IMG/VR virus record: IMGVR_UViG_3300021138_000127
Span: 1 to 28,330 of that record
Source of the DNA: a virus
DNA length: 28,330 nt
Direction: 5' to 3' (one strand)
The position numbers were made by a program, and so were the translations under genes. A model generated the notes under the pieces. The model saw nothing but the letters and a program-made list of their open reading frames with translations, was not told the DNA's origin and did no database searches. Positions 1-8,584 of this stretch are shown in pieces (the first letter of the stretch is position 1; every line of letters starts with the position of its first letter).

Positions 1-1
1 A

Positions 2-613
2 TTTGATGATCATAATAATTGGTATACAAAATGGTATATGAATAAAAATCCAGGATTTTTTATTGGTGGTCAACCAGTTTTAGAAAATTATAAAGATTTT
101 ATAGAAAAAAATATATTAGATAAATACGAATATTTGTGTCATATAGATTATAGCGATACTAAATTTTCAGGTAGCTTTATGGAAATGATGAAAAAATTCG
201 AATCATCCAATATGGATTTTATAATATCAACAGAAAAAAAATGTTGGCCATATCTTCACGCAGTTAATAACTGGTTAGATTCTCCATCATCAGACGAAGA
301 GTTTAAATTTATAAATTCGGGTGCAATTATATCAAAAACTGAAAAATTTTTACTATATTTAAATAAATTAATCGACATATGTTTAAATGAAAATATTGAT
401 TTTTGGGACGATCAGGGAGTTTGGCAATATTATAATTTGAAGATAGAAAAATTAAACGCAGATACTAATTGTGAGTACTTTTTTTCAACCTCAGAATTGG
501 ATGAAACTTACTATACAATTGAAAATAATAAAATAAAAACTAAATTTGAAACATATCCTTATTTAATTCACGATAATGGTAGTTTTAACTTAAACTTAAT
601 ATCAAAAATATGA
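2..613 (+). CDS. Glycosyltransferase-like protein, 5' end outside window
   Basis: The frame is open from base 2, so the true start lies upstream; the ATG at 38 is probably internal. The visible part holds CHIDYSD, FINSGAIIS and a downstream DDQGVW segment. This pattern (an acidic metal-binding motif, an 'NSG' strand, then D-D-Q) is seen in GT-A fold glycosyltransferases of the PLOD/procollagen-galactosyltransferase type. The likely role is sugar transfer onto a glycan or virion protein in the cytoplasm. The stop overlaps the next start (610) by 4 nt, which indicates translational coupling. The sugar donor cannot be told from the sequence. Confidence 0.6.
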   Translation, partial: FDDHNNWYTKWYMNKNPGFFIGGQPVLENYKDFIEKNILDKYEYLCHIDYSDTKFSGSFMEMMKKFESSNMDFIISTEKKCWPYLHAVNNWLDSPSSDEEFKFINSGAIISKTEKFLLYLNKLIDICLNENIDFWDDQGVWQYYNLKIEKLNADTNCEYFFSTSELDETYYTIENNKIKTKFETYPYLIHDNGSFNLNLISKI

Positions 614-1224
614 GCGGAGTAGCAGGACACTTTTTTTATAAAGATACCATCATTTCACAAAACCCAAATGTAGCGGGACCATTCAAAACATTATTTGAAA
701 CAATAAAACCAAATCAAATCCTTGAAGTTGGTACATCCCACGGAGGATTAACATTGTTATTGAGAGATTTATTAGACGAATCGGGTTTATCTGAATGTCA
801 ATTAACATCGTATGATGTTTTAGATTTTCAGAGATACGGATTAGATAAAGCAATAAATGAGGGTGCTAAAATAAATTTTATACTTAAAAATGTTTTCAAT
901 CATCAATACAATGATTTAGTGGAAATAGATGAAATTGTTAATTATATCAAACAATCGGGCCCTACAATTGTATTGTGTGATGGTGGAAGTAAAAAGAACG
1001 AGTTTAAAATATTGTCTAAATTTTTAAAACCAGGTGATATTATTATGGCTCACGACTATGCTGCTAACCAGCAATATTTTGAAGAAAATATAAAAGATAA
1101 AATTTGGAACTGGTTAGAAATACAAGATTCAGATATACAAGAAGCGTCTGATGAAAATGGATTAACTTCATTCCAACAAGATAATTTCACCAACGTTGTT
1201 TGGGTTTGTAAAATAAAAAATTAA
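610..1224 (+). CDS. SAM-dependent methyltransferase (CmcI/cephalosporin-hydroxylase-like)
   Basis: 204 residues. The glycine-rich SAM-binding motif ILEVGTSHGG lies near residues 37-46, followed by an acidic strand end (SYDVLD) and VLCDGGSKKNEF, then KPGDIIMAHDYA. This order of a class I Rossmann methyltransferase with 'CDGG...K' and 'GD...HDY' is characteristic of CmcI/rhamnosyl O-methyltransferase-like proteins (Methyltransf_24 group). It probably O-methylates a sugar, given the glycosyltransferases on both sides. It overlaps the preceding gene by 4 nt and is followed after 1 nt by the next, so the three form one operon. Confidence 0.7.
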   Translation: MSGVAGHFFYKDTIISQNPNVAGPFKTLFETIKPNQILEVGTSHGGLTLLLRDLLDESGLSECQLTSYDVLDFQRYGLDKAINEGAKINFILKNVFNHQYNDLVEIDEIVNYIKQSGPTIVLCDGGSKKNEFKILSKFLKPGDIIMAHDYAANQQYFEENIKDKIWNWLEIQDSDIQEASDENGLTSFQQDNFTNVVWVCKIKN

Positions 1225-1225
1225 T

Positions 1226-2899
1226 ATGTCTACAACAATAGTAACAGGTATTTGGGATATTAAAAGGGACCAATTATCAGAAGGATGGAATAGAAATTAT
1301 GATCATTACTTGAATAACTTAGCTAAGTTGATGAAGTGTGATGATAATATGATAATTTATATTGAAGAAAAATATAAATCATTTGTTGAAGAAAGAAGGG
1401 ACACTTCCAATACAATGATAATTGTTAGAGAAATTGATTGGTTCAAAAGTAATGGTGAAATGTGTAGTATGATTGAAAAAATAAGAACTAATCCTGATTG
1501 GTATAATCAATCTGGTTGGTTACCCGAAAGTACTCAAGCAAAATTAGAAATGTACAATCCGATTGTTATGTCAAAAATGTTTTTGATGAATGACGCAGCA
1601 ATATTGGATCCATTCAATTCAACTAATTTAGTTTGGATTGATGGAGCATTGACAAATACAGTTCACGAAGGTTATTTTTGGCACGATAATGTGGTTAAAA
1701 ATTTAGATAAGTTTTTCAATAAATTTAGTTTTGTTTGTTTCCCATACGATGGTAAAGTAGAAATACACGGATTCAAATATCAGGAGATTTGTCAATACGC
1801 TGAAGATGTAGTTAACAAAGTAGCTAGAGGTGGAATTTTTGGTGGTCCTAAAGAAATTATCAGTAGAGTAAACGACATTTACCATTCGTTATTGATGGAG
1901 ACGCTATCAAAAGGTTTGATGGGTACTGAAGAAAGTATTTTTACGATTATGGTCTACAAATATCCTGAACTTTTTCAGTACTACGAAATTGAAATGAATG
2001 GATTATTGGGGATGTTTTTCGAAAATCTAAAAAATAAAAATTTATACCCGAAAACAGAAAAAGCCGATACGATTAAAATTAATCCACACGATAAGAACAA
2101 CGTCGCTCTTTATGTACTGACTTATAATTCACCAAGTCAATTTGAAAAACTCTGTTTATCTTTTGGTGAATATGATGAAGATTTTTTGAATAAACCAAAG
2201 AAATATCTTATCAATAATTCATTGGATCACACTACAGATGAAGCTTATAATAACTTATGTGTTCAATACGGATTTGAAGAAATTAAAAAAGATAATATAG
2301 GTATTTGTGGTGGTAGACAATTTATAGCTGAACACGCAGATGAAAATGGATTCGACTATCATTTCTTTTTTGAGGATGATATGTTTTTTTATATGGGTGA
2401 GGATGAATTTTGTAAGAATGGTTTTAGAAGAAAAATTAAAAATTTCTATGATATTGTTATGAATATTACTTGGAATGAGAATTTTGATTTTTTAAAATGG
2501 AATTTTACGGAATTTTTCGGTGATAACAGTAAACAATGGGCTTGGCATAATGTACCTGCAGGAGTTAGAGCTGAATTATTTCCTGAAAAACCCGTTAAAA
2601 CAACAATTGATACCAATGCTGCTCCATTCTTAAAATTCAAAAATATAAAATCATACAGAAAAGTTCCATATGCAACTGGCGAGATTTATTATTGTAATTG
2701 GCCTCAAGTGGTTTCAAAAGAAGGAAATAGAAAAATGTTTTTAGATATTAAATGGGCCCATCCATTTGAACAAACTTGGATGTCTTATATGTACCAAGAA
2801 ACGTTGAAAGATAATTTATATCCGGGTATTTTATTAGCAACACCTACCGAGCATAATAGATTTGATTTTTATTCCGGTAGCGATAGAAGGGAAAATTGA
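1226..2899 (+). CDS. Two-domain glycosyltransferase (HtrL/YibB-like N-terminus, GT2-like C-terminus)
   Basis: 557 residues. The N-terminal ~230 residues begin TTIVTGIWDIKRDQ and contain LVWIDGAL and GGIFGGPKE, resembling the HtrL/YibB/WlaTC family. From about residue 290 a second domain starts with NNVALYVLTYNSP, typical of the first strand of GT2 glycosyltransferases, and carries the acidic motif FFEDDMFFY (about 383-391), which would bind the metal-nucleotide sugar. A fusion of two sugar-transfer domains suggests consecutive additions to one glycan. It lies 1 nt after the methyltransferase stop. The acceptor could be virion protein, host surface glycan or modified DNA; the sequence does not decide. 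Confidence 0.65.
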   Translation: MSTTIVTGIWDIKRDQLSEGWNRNYDHYLNNLAKLMKCDDNMIIYIEEKYKSFVEERRDTSNTMIIVREIDWFKSNGEMCSMIEKIRTNPDWYNQSGWLPESTQAKLEMYNPIVMSKMFLMNDAAILDPFNSTNLVWIDGALTNTVHEGYFWHDNVVKNLDKFFNKFSFVCFPYDGKVEIHGFKYQEICQYAEDVVNKVARGGIFGGPKEIISRVNDIYHSLLMETLSKGLMGTEESIFTIMVYKYPELFQYYEIEMNGLLGMFFENLKNKNLYPKTEKADTIKINPHDKNNVALYVLTYNSPSQFEKLCLSFGEYDEDFLNKPKKYLINNSLDHTTDEAYNNLCVQYGFEEIKKDNIGICGGRQFIAEHADENGFDYHFFFEDDMFFYMGEDEFCKNGFRRKIKNFYDIVMNITWNENFDFLKWNFTEFFGDNSKQWAWHNVPAGVRAELFPEKPVKTTIDTNAAPFLKFKNIKSYRKVPYATGEIYYCNWPQVVSKEGNRKMFLDIKWAHPFEQTWMSYMYQETLKDNLYPGILLATPTEHNRFDFYSGSDRREN

Positions 2900-2909
2900 T
2901 ATATTTATT
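2900..2909 (+). promoter_or_regulatory. Phage promoter-like motif (variant TATATTTATT)
   Basis: A match to the recurrent RATATTTATW motif of this window, but 39 nt before the ATG at 2949, further than in other cases. Weak assignment. Confidence 0.3.
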
Positions 2910-2948
2910 ACTACACAAAAACACCATAATAAACTAAACAAACCCCAG

Positions 2949-3216
2949 ATGGACGACAGTGATAGTAAAACAAATACACAAAATCAAACATCATTTTTCT
3001 CACAAAGAGAAAAGATTGATGTTTTACAAAGAGACATCTCTGATGTTAGCAATGTTCTTCCTACCTTTTGGATACGATGCCCTTTTCAAATTAATAATGG
3101 ACGCAACTGGTTCGTATTGGATAGCCGATATCGTTTTCTATTCTATTTCGGGATCTTTCTTTACGTTATACTTTTTATTCACGAGATACTTAAATAAAGA
3201 AAAAACCTCCAATTAG
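2949..3216 (+). pseudogene. Small membrane protein with apparent frameshift
   Basis: Two overlapping frames each look half right. From the ATG at 2949 the frame gives a hydrophilic, phage-like N-terminus (MDDSDSKTNTQ..., through SQREK). From about 3010 the +1 frame gives MFYKETSLMLAMFFLPFGYD and two hydrophobic segments (AMFFLPFGYDALFKLI and IVFYSISGSFFTLYFLF), ending at TAA 3216. The switch falls at an AAAA run (GAGAAAAGATTG), so one extra A, real or from sequencing, would explain it. A start at 2959 or 3021 in the second frame alone is possible. The protein would be a two-pass inner-membrane protein of about 88 residues; holin-like size, but no function is claimed. Confidence 0.5.
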
Positions 3217-3230
3217 GAGGTTTTCTTTTT
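3202..3230. terminator. Bidirectional intrinsic terminator between convergent genes
   Basis: AAAACCTCC (3202-3210), loop AATTA, GGAGGTTTT (3216-3224), with U-runs on both strands. Both convergent stop codons (plus strand 3214-3216, minus strand 3213-3215) lie inside it. Confidence 0.8.
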
Positions 3231-3356
3231 TTCGTCTGGTTTTTGTAAACCTTTCTTTAATTCTTCTTTTTTGGTGTTATCACCTTTAATTGCTGACTTA
3301 TGCTTTTCAAGAATTTTCTTTTTTTCTTGGTCAGTCATTCCAAATGGATTACTCAT
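3213..3356 (-). CDS. Small charged protein, 47 aa
   Basis: A short minus-strand frame starting MSNPFGMTDQEKKKILEKHK and ending KPDEKKKTS. It is lysine/glutamate rich and probably helical, with no membrane segment. The start ATG is at 3354-3356 and the stop lies in the terminator loop shared with the convergent gene. I do not recognise a family; 'DQEKKKILEKHK' resembles short tail segments of small phage proteins but no function is proposed. It is closely spaced (3 nt) after the next minus-strand gene, consistent with one operon. Confidence 0.6.
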   Translation of the reverse strand: MSNPFGMTDQEKKKILEKHKSAIKGDNTKKEELKKGLQKPDEKKKTS

Positions 3357-3359
3357 AGT

Positions 3360-3650
3360 TTATATTTTATTCATTATTGTTAAACACTCTTCTTTTTTAT
3401 ATTTCAATACCTGACATTTCTCATAATCTTCTATGTCTATAAGAGCTTGGGTTAACACATCGATTATTTCTATGTAAAATTCTAAATCATTATCATAGAT
3501 TAAGATTGTCCTGTTATTATTATAATCAATTAATGTTTCATAGTCAATAGAAATCACATAATTATATATCATTTCTAAATCATTATCGTGATAATTGTCT
3601 ACTTGTAATATTCTCGTAGCTTTTAACAAAAAATTATATGCAGGGTACAT
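3360..3650 (-). CDS. Hypothetical acidic protein, 96 aa
   Basis: Starts MYPAYNFLLKATRILQ, rich in Asp, Tyr and Ile, predicted mostly helical, without signal or membrane segment. A motif AGTATTTATAG directly precedes the ATG and resembles the phage promoter motif. It sits in a minus-strand run between a 113-codon gene and the 47-codon gene. Not recognised; function unknown. Confidence 0.6.
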   Translation of the reverse strand: MYPAYNFLLKATRILQVDNYHDNDLEMIYNYVISIDYETLIDYNNNRTILIYDNDLEFYIEIIDVLTQALIDIEDYEKCQVLKYKKEECLTIMNKI

Positions 3651-3660
3651 ACTATAAATA

Positions 3661-4002
3661 CTACAAAATATTCCTCATTTTTTTGTCTAAGATTTTGAAA
3701 CATTCATAAAATCCTTCTATTTCAATATCCTCCCGATTTTGTTTGGAACAATCGCCCAAACCAAAAACAACCCCATTACTCAAAGATACTGAAAATATCC
3801 ATTGGGACGGTTTACATATCTCAGTAGTTAAATAAACACCTTCTTTATCAAAAAAATAATAGAGTTTTTTAATATCATAAAAATAAAGACTCGAAATGCT
3901 TATAATTCCTAAGTTTGGAAACATCCTTTCCTTGAATCTTTTAAAGGCAATAGGATATAAAAATTCAATCGTATACCAGTCCATACTTTTAATTATGTTC
4001 AT
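3661..4002 (-). CDS. Hypothetical protein, 113 aa
   Basis: Starts MNIIKSMDWYTIEFLYPIAF and contains aromatic-rich segments (SSLYFYDIKKLYYFFDKEGVYLT) and WIFSVSLSNGVVFGLGDCSKQNREDIEIEGFYECFKILD. It looks like a compact alpha/beta protein. It is the first gene of a short minus-strand run (4002 to 3213), divergent from the gene at 4080. Not recognised; it could be a small accessory protein of phage origin. Confidence 0.6.
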   Translation of the reverse strand: MNIIKSMDWYTIEFLYPIAFKRFKERMFPNLGIISISSLYFYDIKKLYYFFDKEGVYLTTEICKPSQWIFSVSLSNGVVFGLGDCSKQNREDIEIEGFYECFKILDKKMRNIL

Positions 4003-4079
4003 TTTAGTTGATTTTATATATATGACTTATAAAAAAAATTATCTTTTGAAAAAAAACCATATAATTATGATTATTTGAA

Positions 4080-4319
4080 ATGAATATATTAGAACATTAT
4101 TACATAGAAGATAAGAGAACCCTTTATATTGAATTTTCAACAAAAGAAGATGGTGACGATTTTTATCGAATTTTAGAATTGGGTTTTGAAGATATTGAAT
4201 ACTATTCCCCCACTATCATTTATGAGGATGAATTGAGAAGTATTGACGAGATTTTTATATTTGACCTTATTGAGCAATATTTATTAGATAACGATCTACC
4301 AGAGGAACAGAAACTCTGA
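4080..4319 (+). CDS. Hypothetical acidic protein, 79 aa
   Basis: Starts MNILEHYYIEDKRTLYIEFST; strongly acidic with many Glu, Asp and Tyr. The alternation of EDKRTLYIEF and FEDIEYYSP suggests a small beta-alpha fold. It is divergent from the minus-strand gene starting at 4002 and 13 nt before the metallopeptidase gene, whose promoter motif overlaps its stop. Not recognised. Confidence 0.55.
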   Translation: MNILEHYYIEDKRTLYIEFSTKEDGDDFYRILELGFEDIEYYSPTIIYEDELRSIDEIFIFDLIEQYLLDNDLPEEQKL

Positions 4320-4327
4320 TATTTATA
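4318..4327 (+). promoter_or_regulatory. Phage promoter motif GATATTTATA
   Basis: Exact GATATTTATA ending 5 nt before the ATG at 4333. Confidence 0.55.
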
Positions 4328-4332
4328 TTTGT

Positions 4333-4695
4333 ATGACCGATAATCAAAAAGAACAACTTAAAGATTTTGCTAAATTTGTAAGAGAAAAATTGGAACTTGA
4401 AAAAGCTCCTATTATCTCAATTCAAAATGGTAGAGGTGATTTGAAAACAACAGCAAATTACGATTATACCAAGGAAAAGAAAGTTATTAAGGTAAACGCT
4501 AAGAACAGAGCATTGGTTGACGTAATGAGGAGCCTGGCTCATGAAATGGTACATCACAAACAGTATGAACAAGGTCGTCTCAAAGTAAAACCACCAGATA
4601 TCGGTGGTGAGATTGAGGATGAAGCTAATGCTAAGGCTGGTCAATACATCAAAATGTTTTCAAAAATAGATCCTTCAATCTATGATATCGATTAA
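4333..4695 (+). CDS. Small zinc metallopeptidase-like protein (HExxH)
   Basis: 120 residues. LAHEMVHHKQ carries HExxH at H70-E71-H74, and a likely third ligand is in GGEIEDEANAKAGQY about 20 residues on, the arrangement of short gluzincin-type or SprT/ImmA-like peptidases. No signal peptide is seen, so it would act in the cytoplasm or be packaged. The gene stands alone with its own GATATTTATA motif. Phages carry such mini-peptidases as regulators or structural processing factors; which applies here is not known. Confidence 0.65.
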   Translation: MTDNQKEQLKDFAKFVREKLELEKAPIISIQNGRGDLKTTANYDYTKEKKVIKVNAKNRALVDVMRSLAHEMVHHKQYEQGRLKVKPPDIGGEIEDEANAKAGQYIKMFSKIDPSIYDID

Positions 4696-4749
4696 GACTA
4701 CAATTAAATCACAATAATCGATATATTAAGGATTTAATACTAATTTTTA

Positions 4750-4759
4750 GATATTTATA
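4750..4759 (+). promoter_or_regulatory. Phage promoter motif GATATTTATA
   Basis: Exact motif ending 4 nt before the ATG at 4764. If it acts as a -10-like box, the message is nearly leaderless. Confidence 0.6.
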
Positions 4760-4763
4760 ACCT

Positions 4764-6254
4764 ATGAAGGTGTCTATAACCGAGAAACAACTTAAAAGAT
4801 TAATTTCAAAACAAGTTAAAACTGATTTTGGTGAAGCTGAATCTGCTACAGGTGATAAATCACCTAAATCGGGTGCTTCAGACAATCAATCAGGTGGAAA
4901 AGGTTATCCTGAAGTAACGACTTGGTCAGATACCGTAGGTAAAGAATTAACGAGAGGTGTAGGTAATCCAATTGACGATAAAACCAAATGGGCTGATGAT
5001 ATTAAGATTACAAGAGGGCCAGGGAATGAGTTAAAGGAACAGAATGATTTTGATCAAATGTCCAACATGGTTGACGGAGATGAACAAAAAAAACAGGCGG
5101 AATTAACTCAAAAGAAAAATACGTTTGATCAAAATAATTTTAATTTTAAAATACCTCCAAGTACTGTAAATCCAAATAGTACGGGTATATTAATACCTAA
5201 AACATATAAAGGTATCACAACAACATACTCTTTATGGGATAATAAGTACAATCCAAATGAATTTTTTAAAAGTTGGGTAAATTCTGAATGGGAAGATTTA
5301 ATACCTGACGATAAGACAGTTAGAGAAATGATTCCACTTAATACCTTACGTAGTTTTACTATAGGTGGAAATCAATATATTCCTTATATTAAAAAAATTA
5401 GTGATAATCCATTAAGATATAAGTTTATGTGGTATTATGATAAAAACGAAAAACCGTACAATGTAAAAGATTATTTGGATATCAAAAATATTCCACATGA
5501 ATATCAAGAGAAAACATTTTGGGAAAATTATGGTGAAATGATTTTACAGGTTGGTTTGGGTTTAGTTGCAAGTTTAGCGACTTTTGGTATCGGTGGGATT
5601 ATAGAAGCATCTGCAGCCTCAATATTTTGGGCTGAAGCAGCTGCTCAGGCTGGTGTTAATATTTCTTTCGGTTTTTATGACAAATATAAGAAAGGGGATG
5701 ATTTCGGAGCTTCAATGAACTTTTTGTTTGCTATTCTACCTTTTATTTCAAGAGGATTGGGAATTGGATATGCAAGTTCACAATCAGTAGAATCTATGAA
5801 ATCAACATTAGAATTAACAGGTAAAGAAACTTTACAAGAATTTGAACAAAAAATTACCACAAACTTTGAGAAATTATCACCTAATGAAAAAGTTACATTG
5901 AGAAAAATTTTAAATTTAGAGCCCAATAAAGTAAACATTGAAACAAGAAAATTTGTCAATCAAGTTATGAATAACTTGAAAAATAAAGGTATCAATATTA
6001 ATGATATTAAAGTAAGTTTACTTAAAAAACATGCAACAAAAGACTTACTTCTCCAATTAAGTGCAGGTAGTGCATATGGTTTATACCATACAGGAAAAGA
6101 ACTATATGGTAATGCTGCTAAAAATGTGAATAAAAAACAAACATTACAAAATTTAAACACAATAGACTCAACACAAGCTAACGATATAATGAGGGGTTTT
6201 GCACAACAATTAGATACTATTGATGTAAGTAGGAGATTGGGGTTGAAAAATTAA
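4764..6254 (+). CDS. Probable virion-associated protein with hydrophobic segment
   Basis: 496 residues starting MKVSITEKQLKRLI, a basic amphipathic helix. A Gly/Ser/Asp-rich stretch follows (about 30-110), then a soluble part with many Trp/Tyr. Hydrophobic segments span about residues 255-330 (ILQVGLGLVASLATFGIGGI, IFWAEAAAQAGVNISFG, MNFLFAILPFISRGLGIGYA), and the C-terminus is helical. Together with the next two genes it forms a plus-strand unit where each protein begins with a similar short helix. Such proteins with late pore-like helices are often internal or ejection proteins of phages; this is inference, as no family is recognised. Confidence 0.55.
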   Translation: MKVSITEKQLKRLISKQVKTDFGEAESATGDKSPKSGASDNQSGGKGYPEVTTWSDTVGKELTRGVGNPIDDKTKWADDIKITRGPGNELKEQNDFDQMSNMVDGDEQKKQAELTQKKNTFDQNNFNFKIPPSTVNPNSTGILIPKTYKGITTTYSLWDNKYNPNEFFKSWVNSEWEDLIPDDKTVREMIPLNTLRSFTIGGNQYIPYIKKISDNPLRYKFMWYYDKNEKPYNVKDYLDIKNIPHEYQEKTFWENYGEMILQVGLGLVASLATFGIGGIIEASAASIFWAEAAAQAGVNISFGFYDKYKKGDDFGASMNFLFAILPFISRGLGIGYASSQSVESMKSTLELTGKETLQEFEQKITTNFEKLSPNEKVTLRKILNLEPNKVNIETRKFVNQVMNNLKNKGININDIKVSLLKKHATKDLLLQLSAGSAYGLYHTGKELYGNAAKNVNKKQTLQNLNTIDSTQANDIMRGFAQQLDTIDVSRRLGLKN

Positions 6255-6265
6255 ACAAAAAATTA

Positions 6266-6275
6266 AATATTTATA
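6266..6275 (+). promoter_or_regulatory. Phage promoter motif AATATTTATA
   Basis: Exact motif ending 12 nt before the ATG at 6288. Confidence 0.55.
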
Positions 6276-6287
6276 AAAAAGAACAAA

Positions 6288-7466
6288 ATGAACTTTAAAA
6301 CATTAAATGAAGAAATTGGTAGATTAAAACAACTTATGTTGATCAAGGAAGCTGCGAGCGGACCTCCCGGTGATTTTTTTGGTCCATTATTCAGCTCACT
6401 TGGTGAAAGATTTCAAGCTGCTGTTGAAACTGCGTTATCAAGTAAATTAGGTAAAAAAGTAGTAGGATATGCAGCTATTAAATCATTGATAAATAATGGT
6501 GAAATAGAAGAAAAAGATGTTATTCAACTTATATTTAACACAATTAAAAATGGTGGTAAGGATATTGGATTTTTAGTAAAAGCGTTAGAAGATAATGCAC
6601 CTAAACTTACTGAATCATTAAGAACAGCATTTAAAGATCCCACAAATAAACTTACTAAATCAGAAATACTTAATAAAATTCCCGAATTAAAGAATTTACC
6701 TGATGAATTATTAAATAAATATTTAGAAACAGTAGGTTTCAAACCATTGGGTAATGTTGAGAGTATTTTAAGTCAAATTACAACAAAATCTTTGATGAGA
6801 GATTATCCAGCATTATTTCAAAAAGAAACTATTCTTTGGTGGAAATTTATTAATCAGGCAGAAATTGATGAAGCTACAAATGCATTCTTTAAAGATAATG
6901 AAGGTAAACATATTGTGGATATTGTTAATGTGATGAAAAATAAATTAGCTGAGGCTGAAAGTAGAATATTAACAAGAAACGAAATCCCAAATGCCGGTAA
7001 AAATAAACTTCTTGAGTTTATTAAAAATACAGCTAATCTTCTTACTAATTACAAAGCAGGTCCTTGGGGTATTTTGAAAAGAACAACAACATACATAACT
7101 CTTACTTGTTTAGGTACCGTTGTTTATGTAATATATGAATTAGTTACAACAGATGTAACTAAATGGCCCGCCAATCTTATTATATTTTGGAAAAGAACAA
7201 TGAGTCACGTTGACCAAGCACTTAAACAATATGGTCCAGATGATATTATACAATACTTAAGTGATATTAATGTGGGTAGGGATTTTAATGATAGTAGTAT
7301 TAAATTGGGTGATGGTAAAGGAAGATACCAAATTTATAGATTAAGTGACAATAGAATTGAACTTGTGGATACCGGTGCGAATAATGAAACATTTCTTTAC
7401 ACTTACGACCCAACTAATAAAACATTTACATACGAAAAAGCTAATTTTGACCCTAATAGAAAGTAA
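6288..7466 (+). CDS. Probable virion-associated protein, N-terminal targeting-like helix
   Basis: 392 residues starting MNFKTLNEEIGRLKQLMLIKE followed by AASGPPGDFFG. The IKE/A step at residues 19-22 fits the (L/I)-x-E/A-G-S site cut by T4-type prohead proteases, so the helix may be a cleaved capsid-targeting sequence. The body is helical. One hydrophobic stretch (TTYITLTCLGTVVYVIYEL, about 264-282) could cross a membrane, and a beta-rich C-terminus follows (GRYQIYRLSDNRIELVDTG). It lies 33 nt after the previous gene and 3 nt before the next. Function not recognised. Confidence 0.55.
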   Translation: MNFKTLNEEIGRLKQLMLIKEAASGPPGDFFGPLFSSLGERFQAAVETALSSKLGKKVVGYAAIKSLINNGEIEEKDVIQLIFNTIKNGGKDIGFLVKALEDNAPKLTESLRTAFKDPTNKLTKSEILNKIPELKNLPDELLNKYLETVGFKPLGNVESILSQITTKSLMRDYPALFQKETILWWKFINQAEIDEATNAFFKDNEGKHIVDIVNVMKNKLAEAESRILTRNEIPNAGKNKLLEFIKNTANLLTNYKAGPWGILKRTTTYITLTCLGTVVYVIYELVTTDVTKWPANLIIFWKRTMSHVDQALKQYGPDDIIQYLSDINVGRDFNDSSIKLGDGKGRYQIYRLSDNRIELVDTGANNETFLYTYDPTNKTFTYEKANFDPNRK

Positions 7467-7469
7467 ATC

Positions 7470-8555
7470 ATGAATTTAATTAATATAATTGAACAATTGA
7501 CAGGAAGAAACACAATACCGTCTGAAACAAGTGGTGGAACAGGTGGTAGTGGTTCAAATGTAATACACCCTAAACCAGGAGGTGGAACAAGTGGAAGTGG
7601 TTCAAATGTAATACACCCTAAACCAGGAGGTGGAAATACCAACACTAATACGAACACTAATACGAACACTAATACCAACACAAATACTAATACCAACACA
7701 AATACTGGTGGTTCTTCAACTAACATATCAATAAATGATATGCCTGCAGATGTTAAAGGTTTCCAAGATTGGTTAGATACAAAATATTCATGGGCAACAG
7801 GTTACAAGGATGAAAAAATAAATAAAGGTCAGTCTACACCAGGATTTCATTGGGGTGGTTACGGTAATTTTGGTCCAAGAACCAAAGCCGCCTGGAATAA
7901 ATATAAAGACGAATACCTTAAACAAGGTGGTAAATCTGTACCATTGAAAACAGGTGGTTCAGGTGGAAATAGTGGGGGTTCAAATCAATCAGGGGCACTA
8001 GACAATCAAAAAAATATTAATGATATTCAACCTTTAGGATCGCCAACTGATTATAATTTTAAAGATAAAAATACTCTTGGTAATAAAGTTAAGAATTGTA
8101 ATTTGAATAAAGATAGTACAATTAGAGATTTCAAAGATATAGGAGAAAGAAACACAATGCCTGGTTTTGAATATGGTTGTCAATCTCAAGCATTAAGTGA
8201 ACTGAAAAAAATGCTTCATTATAGTGTTATTAATGATGGTGTTTATGGTGACGATTTATTACATAAATTAATGGATATAGGCGCAATCACACCTGAACAA
8301 GAATCTCAAGCAATAAGTGATCATAAGTTATTGATTAATCAAAAAATAATTGATGACGTTAAAATTTTAAATCCTAGTTTCCGTGACTCGGTTAAAAAAG
8401 AGCCAGTTCAACTAGGTGGTCAGAATTTACCTGACAAAGATTTATATAAAAATCAACCATTGAATGAAACAATTAGAAAAAATACAACAAAAATATTAAC
8501 TGAACAATTAATAAAAATTAACACTAAAAAGGCTTTGAAATCTTACTTTAATTAA
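7470..8555 (+). CDS. Peptidoglycan-binding-like phage protein with Asn-Thr repeat linker
   Basis: 361 residues starting MNLINIIEQLTGRNTIPSE. A Gly-rich part holds two 16-residue repeats (GG-T-x-GSGSNVIHPKPG), then about 12 Asn-Thr dipeptides as a flexible linker. After this comes FQDWLDTKYSW...FGPRTKAAWNKYK (about residues 92-147), which matches the layout of peptidoglycan-binding (PGBD-like) modules: F-Q-x-W-L-D ... G-P-R-T-x-A-A-W. Another Gly/Ser linker and a soluble C-terminal half follow. It is the third gene of the 4764-8555 group and probably a virion protein that touches the cell wall; no catalytic domain is visible. Confidence 0.6.
   Translation: MNLINIIEQLTGRNTIPSETSGGTGGSGSNVIHPKPGGGTSGSGSNVIHPKPGGGNTNTNTNTNTNTNTNTNTNTNTNTGGSSTNISINDMPADVKGFQDWLDTKYSWATGYKDEKINKGQSTPGFHWGGYGNFGPRTKAAWNKYKDEYLKQGGKSVPLKTGGSGGNSGGSNQSGALDNQKNINDIQPLGSPTDYNFKDKNTLGNKVKNCNLNKDSTIRDFKDIGERNTMPGFEYGCQSQALSELKKMLHYSVINDGVYGDDLLHKLMDIGAITPEQESQAISDHKLLINQKIIDDVKILNPSFRDSVKKEPVQLGGQNLPDKDLYKNQPLNETIRKNTTKILTEQLIKINTKKALKSYFN
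7533..7628 (+). repeat. Two tandem 48-bp coding repeats
   Basis: Units 7533-7580 and 7581-7628 each encode GGT-(G/S)-GSGSNVIHPKPG and are almost identical at the DNA level, so they are recent or kept by recombination. Confidence 0.85.
7635..7706 (+). repeat. Asn-Thr dipeptide microsatellite
   Basis: About twelve AAY-ACN codon pairs in a row encode a low-complexity (NT)n linker between the Gly-rich part and the cell-wall-binding-like domain. Likely variable in length between isolates. Confidence 0.85.
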
Positions 8556-8562
8556 ATTAAAA

Positions 8563-8572
8563 GATATTTATA
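8563..8572 (+). promoter_or_regulatory. Phage promoter motif GATATTTATA
   Basis: Exact motif ending 12 nt before the ATG of the 24-codon ORF at 8585 and followed by a terminator, so it would drive a ~100-nt transcript. Confidence 0.55.
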
Positions 8573-8584
8573 ATTAGAGTTTAA

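Noticed and set aside
7533-7706. CRISPR array
   Set aside because: The repeats are in-frame coding repeats without unique spacers; no CRISPR array is seen anywhere in the window.
7403-7726. Minus-strand frame of Val-Leu-Pro repeats
   Set aside because: Antisense of the Asn-Thr and GSGSN repeats; it is a repeat artefact.
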